64,000 nucleotides of DNA from an uncultured Bacteroidales bacterium (GTDB lineage: Bacteria; Bacteroidota; Bacteroidia; Bacteroidales; UBA932), in NCBI GenBank assembly GCA_946185745.1, contig CAMHKQ010000006.1, positions 1 to 64,000 of the forward strand, read 5' to 3'. Below are positions 57,577 through 64,000 of the stretch, one piece after another. The position numbers were made by a program, and so were the translations under genes. Every line of letters starts with the position of its first letter. Position 1 is the first letter of the stretch. The notes below the pieces were generated by a model. It was not told where the DNA came from and searched no databases. It was given only the letters and a program-made list of their open reading frames with translations.

Positions 57577-59179
57577 ACCTTACGGAACACTATGGATACT
57601 GGTGCTGCTCTTTGCGGTACTGATGAGCCTCCCGTGGCTTGTGCCACACCTGGGCTTCCTTTCACTTATCGGCTTCGTGCCCCTGCTTGCGGCGGAAAGG
57701 GTGGCCCGGCAGAACGAAGTGCGCCGTTTCTGGATATGGCATTACAGCGCCTTCGTGCTCTGGAACGCCGCCACCACCTTCTGGGTCTGCAATGCCACGG
57801 TAGGCGGCGGAATCTTCGCCGTGCTTGCCAACGCCTTGCAGATGTCGGTCGTCTTCGGATTCTTCAGGCTGTCAAAAAAGCGTTTCGGCGGTATTCTGCC
57901 CTATCTGTTCCTTATGTTCTTCTGGATTGCCTGGGAGCGCTGGTACATGGTGCAGGCGCAGATATCCTGGCCCTGGCTGGTGCTGGGCAACGCCTTCGCC
58001 CGCAGCGTCAGGAGCGTGCAGTGGTACGAGTTCACCGGCACCCTGGGCGGTTCGCTCTGGATATGGCTGTCCAACCTCGGCATCTTCGCTCTGATGGTGA
58101 GCGTGCTGGAAGGCTCATACTTCCGCTGGAAGCGCTTCGCCAAATGGTCGTCAATCATTGCCGTCCTGCTCCTGATAGCCCTGCCATATGCCGCATCCGC
58201 CCATATCTGGCATCATTTCACCGAAGAATCCGAAGGGACGGTGGATGTGGTGATCGCGCAGCCCAACTTCGATCCTTACCAGAAGTTCAAGTCGATGACC
58301 CAGGATCAGCAGAACGAGGTGCTCATCGGCCAGTTCGCAGAGGCGACTGCCCCTTCGTTCGAAGGGCTGCTGATAGGTCCCGAAACGTTCACCAGCGACA
58401 TCTTCCTGAACGACATACAGGATTCCAATACCTGGACGGCTTTCTCGCAGTTCCTGAAGACCCGTCCGGGGGCCGACATGCTGTTCGGAGCCTCCACTTA
58501 CGAGTTTTTCAATCAGACGCAGGCTCCGTCCATCCTGGCCCGCAAGTATGGAAGCGGCTGGCTCGAAAACCGGAACACGGCTTTCTGCACCGACGGCACG
58601 GGGCGTTACGACATATTCCACAAGAGCAAGCTTGTGGTGGGCGTGGAGATGACTCCCTATCCGAAGCTTTTCGTGCCCATCGACGACAAGCTCGGCGGGC
58701 TCATGGGGCGCTGCATCGGGCAGCCCGAGATCACGGCCCTCAATTACGTGGGCAGTGACTCCACGGCTGTGCCTTTCGGCTGCGCCATCTGCTATGAATC
58801 GGTTTATCCGGAGTATTGCACCGGCTATGTGAAGGCCGGCGCCAGGTTCATGACCATCATCACCAACGACGCCTGGTGGGGCGATACCCCCGGTTACAGG
58901 CAGCATGCCAGCTATGCGTCCCTCAGGGCGATAGAGCTCCGCAGGGACATCGCCCGCTGCGGGAACACCGGCATCTCCGGGATCATCAACCAGAGGGGAG
59001 AGTATCTCTCCGAGACCCCCTGGTGGGAGAGGACGACCCTTTCCGGAAAGGTGAACCTCAGCGACCGGCGGACTTTCTTCGTGGAGCACGGGGACATCAC
59101 CGGGAGGGTGAGTACCTTCGCCTTCCTGCTCCTGTTCGCCTGGCTGATTGTCTTGCTGCTCATCCGAAGACGGCAGTAA
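57569..59179 (+). CDS. lnt: Apolipoprotein N-acyltransferase
   Basis: A 536-residue inner-membrane protein with about seven helices and a periplasmic nitrilase-like domain. The catalytic residues are in LLIGPETF (Glu), FHKSKLVVGVEMTPYP (Lys) and FGCAICYESVYPEY (Cys). It adds the third acyl chain to lipoproteins, which are numerous in this window. The start overlaps the RluD-type gene. Confidence 0.94.
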   Translation: MRKPYGTLWILVLLFAVLMSLPWLVPHLGFLSLIGFVPLLAAERVARQNEVRRFWIWHYSAFVLWNAATTFWVCNATVGGGIFAVLANALQMSVVFGFFRLSKKRFGGILPYLFLMFFWIAWERWYMVQAQISWPWLVLGNAFARSVRSVQWYEFTGTLGGSLWIWLSNLGIFALMVSVLEGSYFRWKRFAKWSSIIAVLLLIALPYAASAHIWHHFTEESEGTVDVVIAQPNFDPYQKFKSMTQDQQNEVLIGQFAEATAPSFEGLLIGPETFTSDIFLNDIQDSNTWTAFSQFLKTRPGADMLFGASTYEFFNQTQAPSILARKYGSGWLENRNTAFCTDGTGRYDIFHKSKLVVGVEMTPYPKLFVPIDDKLGGLMGRCIGQPEITALNYVGSDSTAVPFGCAICYESVYPEYCTGYVKAGARFMTIITNDAWWGDTPGYRQHASYASLRAIELRRDIARCGNTGISGIINQRGEYLSETPWWERTTLSGKVNLSDRRTFFVEHGDITGRVSTFAFLLLFAWLIVLLLIRRRQ

Positions 59180-59209
59180 TTGCTTTTACCTGATTATTTC
59201 GTATATTTG
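59180..59209 (+). promoter_or_regulatory. Predicted promoter of the small RHH-like gene
   Basis: TTG (59180-59182), 19 bases, TATATTTG (59202-59209), 22 bases before the ATG at 59232. Confidence 0.65.
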
Positions 59210-59231
59210 TAAGACTGAATATCAAAGGGTT

Positions 59232-59459
59232 ATGGCAAGAAAGAAAAACGGCGGAGTGGACATCCGCTATCAGGACAAGGAGAAAGCGGCTCTCAAGCGC
59301 ACCATCCGCAAGTCGGTCTTTTTCAACAAGCGGGAGCTTGCCGCCATCGACGAGTACCGCAGAAAATTCGGCACCAGGTCGCTCAGCAGCCTTATCAGGC
59401 AGGCCACCATGGAGCACGTGCTCAAAGAACTCGACGAAAACCATCCGACTCTGTTCTGA
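59232..59459 (+). CDS. Small ribbon-helix-helix-like protein
   Basis: A 75-residue basic protein. A Lys/Arg-rich start (MARKKNGGVDIRYQDKEKA) is followed by KSVFFNKRELAAIDEYRRKF and SLSSLIRQATMEHVLKEL, a strand-helix-helix pattern like Arc/MetJ-type DNA-binding proteins. The ATG at 59232 fits the promoter; the longer upstream frame is not coding. It could regulate itself or the glutamine synthetase gene 60 bases downstream; that is only suggested by proximity. Confidence 0.75.
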   Translation: MARKKNGGVDIRYQDKEKAALKRTIRKSVFFNKRELAAIDEYRRKFGTRSLSSLIRQATMEHVLKELDENHPTLF

Positions 59460-59461
59460 TA

Positions 59462-59492
59462 TTGCACCGGTCATTTAAAAAGTGTATCTTTG
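59462..59492 (+). promoter_or_regulatory. Predicted promoter of glutamine synthetase
   Basis: TTG (59462-59464), 20 bases, TATCTTTG (59485-59492), 27 bases before the ATG. Confidence 0.65.
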
Positions 59493-59519
59493 CGAACCTT
59501 TTAATGACCATATAACATT

Positions 59520-61031
59520 ATGACCAATCCAGAAGTTACGTTCTCGCTGAACGCCAACAAAGTAATAGCCTTCCTCCAGAAGTCTCCCGACACCTTCACC
59601 AAGTCCGACATCGTCCGTTTCATCAAGGAAAACGGCATCAAGATGGTGGATTTCATGTACCCCGCAGGTGACGGCCGCATCAAGACGCTCAATTTCGTAA
59701 TCAACGACGAGCACTACCTCGACACTATCCTCACCTACGGCGAGCGTGTCGACGGTTCCAGCCTTTTCCCGTTCATAGAGGCCGGCCGTTCCGACCTTTA
59801 CGTGGTGCCCCGCTTCAGCACCGCCTTCGTGGATCCGTTCGCCGAAATACCCACGCTCACCATGCTCTGCGCCTATTTCGACCGTGACGGCAAACGCCTC
59901 GAGTCCTCCCCGGACTTCACGCTGCACAAGGCCTGCAAGGCCCTGCACGACGAATTCGGAATCGATTTCCAGGCCATGGGCGAGCTTGAATACTACGTCA
60001 TTTCCAGCCTCGATCCCGCCTTCCCGGCAGAGGATCAGCACGGCTACCACGAATCCCAGCCCTTCGCCAAGTTCAATACTTTCCGCACCGAGTGCATGCA
60101 GCTCATCGCCCAGACGGGAGGCCGCATCAAGTACGGACACAGCGAAGTGGGCAACTTCACCCAGGACGGCAAGAATTATGAACAGAACGAAATCGAATTC
60201 CTTCCGGTGAATGCCGAAGATGCAGCCGACCAGCTTACCCTTGCCAAATGGGTCATCCGTACCCTTGCCTGGAAGCGCAACCTGGACGTGTCCTTTGCCC
60301 CCAAGATCACCGTGGGAAAGGCAGGTTCCGGCATGCATATCCACATGCGTCTGATGAAGGACGGCAAGAGCGTCACCGTGGCCGACGGCAAGCTGTCGGA
60401 AATTGCCGAGAGAGCCATCGCCGGCCTCATGCTCATCGCCCCGTCCATCACCGCATTCGGCAACACCGTTCCGGTATCCTATTTCAGGCTCGTGCCGCAT
60501 CAGGAGGCTCCTACCAATGTGTGCTGGGGTTATAGCAACCGTTCCGCCCTTGTCCGCGTGCCTCTCGGCTGGACGAGCAAGACCGACATGTGCGCAGCGG
60601 CCAATCCGCAGGAAGACGAAAAGTCTTCGGACGGTTCGTTCAAGCAGACTTTCGAGATGCGCTCTCCCGACGGCAGCGCCAACGCCTATCTGCTCATGGC
60701 TGCGCTCTGCGTAGGCATCAGGCTCGGGCTCGAAATGGAAGACGGCCTCGCCGAGGCCAGGAAGACCTTCGTGGACGTGGACATCCACAAGGAAGAGAAC
60801 GCCGCACGCCTTGCGCAGCTTGACAGCCTGCCCGACAGCTGCATGGCATCCGCCGACTGCCTCGAAAAGCAGCGCGCCTGCTACGAGGCCATGGGAGTGT
60901 TCGACAAGAGGGCCATCGACGGCACCATCGCAAAACTCCGCAGCTACAACGACCGCACGCTTCGCCACGACATCGAGGGCAATTCCAAGAAGGTGGCAGA
61001 GCTGGTGAACAAGTACTTCCACTGCGGATAG
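59520..61031 (+). CDS. glnA: Glutamine synthetase family protein
   Basis: A 503-residue protein of the GS catalytic superfamily. An N-terminal beta-grasp part contains IKMVDFMYPAGDGRIKTLNF; the core has AMGELEYYVI (metal Glu), QNEIEF, KAGSGMHIHMRLMKDGKS and VCWGYSNRSALVRVP, then the conserved FEMRSPDGSANAYLLMAAL. It should make glutamine from glutamate and ammonia with ATP. No GSI adenylylation motif is obvious. Single gene with promoter and terminator. Confidence 0.92.
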   Translation: MTNPEVTFSLNANKVIAFLQKSPDTFTKSDIVRFIKENGIKMVDFMYPAGDGRIKTLNFVINDEHYLDTILTYGERVDGSSLFPFIEAGRSDLYVVPRFSTAFVDPFAEIPTLTMLCAYFDRDGKRLESSPDFTLHKACKALHDEFGIDFQAMGELEYYVISSLDPAFPAEDQHGYHESQPFAKFNTFRTECMQLIAQTGGRIKYGHSEVGNFTQDGKNYEQNEIEFLPVNAEDAADQLTLAKWVIRTLAWKRNLDVSFAPKITVGKAGSGMHIHMRLMKDGKSVTVADGKLSEIAERAIAGLMLIAPSITAFGNTVPVSYFRLVPHQEAPTNVCWGYSNRSALVRVPLGWTSKTDMCAAANPQEDEKSSDGSFKQTFEMRSPDGSANAYLLMAALCVGIRLGLEMEDGLAEARKTFVDVDIHKEENAARLAQLDSLPDSCMASADCLEKQRACYEAMGVFDKRAIDGTIAKLRSYNDRTLRHDIEGNSKKVAELVNKYFHCG

Positions 61032-61048
61032 CGACCGTTACGCTTAAT

Positions 61049-61082
61049 AAAAAAGGCACCTCAATTTCGAGGCGCCTTTTTT
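61049..61082. terminator. Bidirectional terminator between glnA and the M16 protease gene
   Basis: AAAAGGC-A-CCTC pairs with GAGG-C-GCCTTTT across a short AT loop, with T-runs in both directions. Confidence 0.88.
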
Positions 61083-61100
61083 GCGTTGTATTATTTCCCG

Positions 61101-63911
61101 CTATTCGGGAATCTGTACGAATTCCATGAAGTTGCCGGAGTTAAGAAGCTCGGCGGCGGCCTTCTTGATGTCGTCGGCGGTGAGGTTGTTCACTGCGTCC
61201 TCATAGGCCTTGTCGACCTCGACGGGATTCATGATGTAGCTCTTGATGAGATTCTGCCAGTAGCTGTTGTTGAGCCTCTTCTCGGGCACGTTCTTCTTGA
61301 GGTTCAGGACTGTCATGTCGAACTCTTCCTTGGTCGGACCCTCGGTGGCGAGGTCGGCGAACTGCTCCTCGGCGGTCTTGACGAGAATCTCACGCTTTTC
61401 GGGGTCGCACTGGAAGATGACCTGCAGGAATCCCTTTTCTTTGGGAAGATCCATGAGCTGGGTGGGGGCGCTGGCTCCGTAGGTGCCGCCTATATCTTCG
61501 CGGAGGCTGGCGGTGTAGCGCATGTCAAGGATGTAGCTGATGGCGTCGAGCGCAGCCTTGTTGGTCTGGGTATAGGCCAGGGGTGCGTGATAGAGGAGCA
61601 CGGCGGTGCTCTGCGGGGTCTCCATCTTGACGGGATCGATGCAGGAAACGATACCATTCACGAAATCGGGAGTGTTGTCAGCCCATGCGGTGACCTTGCC
61701 GCCCTTCTTGATGCTGCCGACATACTTCTCGACAAGAGGCTTGATCTCATCGGGGTTGAAGTCGCCGGTAATCTGGAGCTTGAGGCCCTTGGTGCCGTTG
61801 AAGAGCTGCTTGTAGACCCTTTCCACAGTGGCTATCGAAGCCTTGTTGAGAACTTCTTCCGAAAGCATGGTATTGCGGGGATTGCCTCCGTACAAGACCT
61901 CGAAGAGCTTCTTCTGGAGCTTGTACTGGGGATTCTCGGCAAGGCCCGGGAGCATGGCGCGGAGCTGGTCGATGCCAACCTGATACTCGTCGGCGTCGAA
62001 ACGCGGATTGGTGTAGAGGAGGTACATCAGTTCGAATGCGGTCTGGAGGTCCTTCTTGGTGGAGGAACCGGAGATGCCGTGAGTGATTGAGGATACGTAG
62101 GGCATCATGTTGACGTTCTTGCCGGTGAGCATCTTCTTGAGCTGGGTTCCGGAGAAGCCGGCGACGCCGGAATTCTGCTGGAACATGGAGATGACGTTGC
62201 TGTCGAAGGACGGAAGGTCTTCGGTGGCGATGAGGGTCTGGCCGCCTTCACGCCAGAGGTTGAAGAGAATCTGGTCCTTGCGGTATTCGGTGGGAAGGAG
62301 GTAGACCTCGATGCCGTTGCTGAGCGTCCATTTGGTGGCGCCGTACTGGGCGGGAGCGGTGCTCTTGACCTTGCCGGCCTTCAGGGCCGCGGCATTGAGC
62401 AGTTCGGCTGCAACTTCCTCGCCCTGGGGTGCGGCGATGTCGGAGGCCTTCACCTCTTCGATTATCTGGAGTATCTGCTCCTTGGTCGGGGTGGGATATC
62501 CTTCCTTCTCGGGGCCGCTGTAGATTACCACGAGGTTCTCGTCGGTGATGAGCTGGGGAACAATCTGGTTGAGCTGGTCCACGCCTATCTGTCCGAGGAG
62601 GGCTTCCACGATCTGCTTTTCCATGGCGGGTTCGAGATAGCTCTTCTGGTCGAAGAAGTGGTTCAGAAGCTCACGGATGAATTCGGGGTTCTTGCGGGTT
62701 GCGGCACGTTCGACGGCTGCTTCTTCCCAGGAGATGATTTCGGCTTTGGCGCGATTGTATTCCTCGGCGGTGAAGCCGTAGCGCTTCATGCGCTCGAGCT
62801 CGGTGTAGAAAGCACGGAAGCCCTCGAGGATGTTGTCTTCGCGGAGGGTGACCTCGCCGTCTGCGGCTTCAATGGCTTCATAAATCATGTCGGTCACGTA
62901 GAAACCGCCGTCGAGGAAGGGAGCTCCGGGCTTGGACGTGATGTCGGTGAAACGCTCGGTCATGATACGGTTGACGAGCGACTTCACGAGATCGTTGAGC
63001 TGGCCGATGATGGTGGCGTTCATTTCTTCGGGCTGGGCCTCGCTCTTCCATGCCATTTCAATGGTGGCATTGGTGGTTTCGGGGTCGGTGATGATGCCTA
63101 CGACGGGCTCCTTGTTGGCCGGGAAGGGAATCTCGGGCTTCGCCTGGGGGTTTTCGCACTTGGGAATGCGGCCGAAGTATTCCTTGATCTTGGCTTCAAT
63201 GCGGTCGGGGTCGATGTCGCCGACAACTATCACGGCCTGCCTGTCGGGATGGTACCAGGCAGCGTAGAAATTGTGGAGGCTCTGGGGCGCGAAGGTCTCG
63301 AGGCTCTCCTGGCTGCCGATGAGGGTGCAGGTAGCGTATTTGGTGTCGCCGAAATAGTAGGGGAGACTCTTCTCGAGAGTGCGCCACTGGGCGGTGTTGC
63401 GCTGGCGCTTCTCGCCTATGATGACGGGACGCTCGAGGTCGATCTCCTCGGTGGAATTGGTGACGTAATGGGCATACTCGCTGAGGATGAGGAGGCAGGT
63501 GTCGGCCACGGTGGGACGTTCAACCGGCATGTTGTTCAGCATGTACTGCGTCTCCTCGAAGCCCGTGGAGGCATTGATGTTGCGGCCGAATTCGGCGCCG
63601 ATGCTCTGGAGATAATTCAGGATGCCCTTTCCGGGGAAGCGCTCGGTGCCGTTGAAGCACATGTGCTCGAGGAAGTGGGCGAGACCGTCCTGGTCGGGAG
63701 TCTCGTAGATGCCGCCGGTGTTGGTGGCGAGATAGAATTCCGCCCTGTTCTTCGGAAGTTCGTTGTGGCGGATATAATAGGTGAGGCCGTTCTCAAGCTT
63801 GCCGACGCGGACTGCGGGGTCGTTCGGAAGGGCCTGCATCATGGGATTCCCCTGGGCGCTGAGGCTCAGGGCCGCGAAACTTGCGGCGATGAATACAAAC
63901 AACTTTTTCAT
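61101..63911 (-). CDS. M16 family zinc protease (PqqL-like, full-length)
   Basis: A 936-residue secreted protease with signal peptide (cleaved near LSAQ, residue 20). The inverted zinc motif HFLEH (His79-Glu82-His83) lies in the first domain, and ERPVIIGEKRQR carries the distal Glu. A second pair of M16 domains (about 500-930: TLSNGIEVYLLPTEY, LQITGDFNPDEIKPLVEKYV) lacks the zinc motif, as in the family. It probably degrades peptides in the periplasm. A perfect promoter lies upstream. Confidence 0.93.
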   Translation of the reverse strand: MKKLFVFIAASFAALSLSAQGNPMMQALPNDPAVRVGKLENGLTYYIRHNELPKNRAEFYLATNTGGIYETPDQDGLAHFLEHMCFNGTERFPGKGILNYLQSIGAEFGRNINASTGFEETQYMLNNMPVERPTVADTCLLILSEYAHYVTNSTEEIDLERPVIIGEKRQRNTAQWRTLEKSLPYYFGDTKYATCTLIGSQESLETFAPQSLHNFYAAWYHPDRQAVIVVGDIDPDRIEAKIKEYFGRIPKCENPQAKPEIPFPANKEPVVGIITDPETTNATIEMAWKSEAQPEEMNATIIGQLNDLVKSLVNRIMTERFTDITSKPGAPFLDGGFYVTDMIYEAIEAADGEVTLREDNILEGFRAFYTELERMKRYGFTAEEYNRAKAEIISWEEAAVERAATRKNPEFIRELLNHFFDQKSYLEPAMEKQIVEALLGQIGVDQLNQIVPQLITDENLVVIYSGPEKEGYPTPTKEQILQIIEEVKASDIAAPQGEEVAAELLNAAALKAGKVKSTAPAQYGATKWTLSNGIEVYLLPTEYRKDQILFNLWREGGQTLIATEDLPSFDSNVISMFQQNSGVAGFSGTQLKKMLTGKNVNMMPYVSSITHGISGSSTKKDLQTAFELMYLLYTNPRFDADEYQVGIDQLRAMLPGLAENPQYKLQKKLFEVLYGGNPRNTMLSEEVLNKASIATVERVYKQLFNGTKGLKLQITGDFNPDEIKPLVEKYVGSIKKGGKVTAWADNTPDFVNGIVSCIDPVKMETPQSTAVLLYHAPLAYTQTNKAALDAISYILDMRYTASLREDIGGTYGASAPTQLMDLPKEKGFLQVIFQCDPEKREILVKTAEEQFADLATEGPTKEEFDMTVLNLKKNVPEKRLNNSYWQNLIKSYIMNPVEVDKAYEDAVNNLTADDIKKAAAELLNSGNFMEFVQIPE

Positions 63912-63946
63912 TATTGCATTAAAATTATGGAGTATCGTTCAAATTA

Positions 63947-63977
63947 CAAATCTAACTCTAATTATTCATTATCCAAA
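63947..63977 (-). promoter_or_regulatory. Predicted promoter of the M16 protease gene
   Basis: Minus strand: TTTG (63977-63974), 19 bases, TAGATTTG (63954-63947). Exact spacing, 36 bases before the ATG. Its -33 part lies in the last codons of the upstream gene. Confidence 0.7.
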
Positions 63978-64000
63978 TAGTCTTCGATAATCTTTGCGAG
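63962..64000 (-). CDS. C-terminal end of an unidentified gene (partial)
   Basis: The minus strand reads LAKIIEDYLDNE and TAA (stop at 63964-63962), continuing off the right edge. The acidic helical sequence resembles a genuine C-terminus, but twelve codons cannot identify the protein, and chance is possible. Confidence 0.4.
   Translation of the reverse strand, partial: LAKIIEDYLDNE

Noticed and set aside
62658..63980. 440-codon plus-strand frame over the M16 protease gene
   Set aside because: Shadow of the protease gene, no motifs.
1..64000. rRNA genes, riboswitches and prophage genes
   Set aside because: None was recognised on either strand; the rplU leader has small hairpins but no riboswitch pattern I can name.

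Overview
The window looks like a chromosomal segment of a member of the Bacteroidales (Bacteroidota), probably a gut or gut-like lineage with fairly GC-rich DNA; genus cannot be fixed from the sequence alone. The evidence is the repeated TAnnTTTG -7 promoter element typical of this phylum, the near absence of Shine-Dalgarno sequences except a perfect one in front of rpsU, and families largely confined to the phylum (DUF4837, HU-CCDC81, DUF4922-SpoIID, NTP_transf_5, DUF6515, DUF4143 ATPases). Genes are packed tightly, often with 1-17 base overlaps, and no intergenic gap exceeds about 300 bases.

Layout. (A) 1-11648, plus strand: the distal part of an exopolysaccharide or capsule operon. It holds a Wzy-like polymerase cut by the left edge, an acyltransferase, a DUF4143 ATPase cassette that interrupts the operon, three GT4 glycosyltransferases, a Wza-like export lipoprotein, a Wzc-like tyrosine kinase with a Gly-Tyr tail, a small HAD protein and an NTP_transf_5 protein. 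The first two genes are visibly AT-richer than the rest. (B) 11633-17645, minus: a phosphate-type porin, tRNA-Pro, rpsT, tRNA-Glu, a DUF4837 lipoprotein, rseP, dxr and a membrane-anchored M23-like protein. (C) 17670-23369: ruvX and def; sppA with an outer-membrane protein (minus); a phosphohexomutase and an M23 peptidase (plus); tRNA-Asn (minus). (D) 23466-29824, plus: an HU-CCDC81 membrane protein, a Nudix hydrolase, a DUF4922-SpoIID fusion and an AmpG-like permease (suggesting peptidoglycan-fragment recycling), then a Ser-rich DUF6515 protein. (E) 29814-41301, minus: murI, then an eleven-gene second polysaccharide operon with the CDP-3,6-dideoxyhexose genes rfbG-rfbH-rfbF, a reductase and an epimerase, a Wzx flippase and four GT2 glycosyltransferases. 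(F) 41394-64000: a BASS transporter with an Omp85-type barrel, aqpZ, prfB and class I fumarase, tRNA-Leu, rpsU, a small lipoprotein, a sirtuin with an ATPase, rplU-rpmA, serS-ruvC, a large TonB-receptor-like barrel, a PASTA protein with an RluD-type synthase and lnt, a small RHH-like protein, glutamine synthetase, an M16 protease, and the last codons of one more gene at the right edge.

The most unusual structure is at 2230-3831. A DUF4143 ATPase gene sits between two 42-base direct copies (one mismatch) of the start of the downstream glycosyltransferase gene, so that gene remains intact behind the insertion. The cassette begins with three copies of a 16-base motif at an exact 33-base period, two of which bracket the gene's predicted -7 promoter element. 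This looks like a self-contained, possibly mobile and possibly self-regulated unit. Other points worth attention are the hexanucleotide-coded Gly-Tyr tail of the tyrosine kinase, the SpoIID fusion without a signal peptide, the dideoxyhexose operon without its E3 reductase, and the strong Shine-Dalgarno sequence of rpsU.
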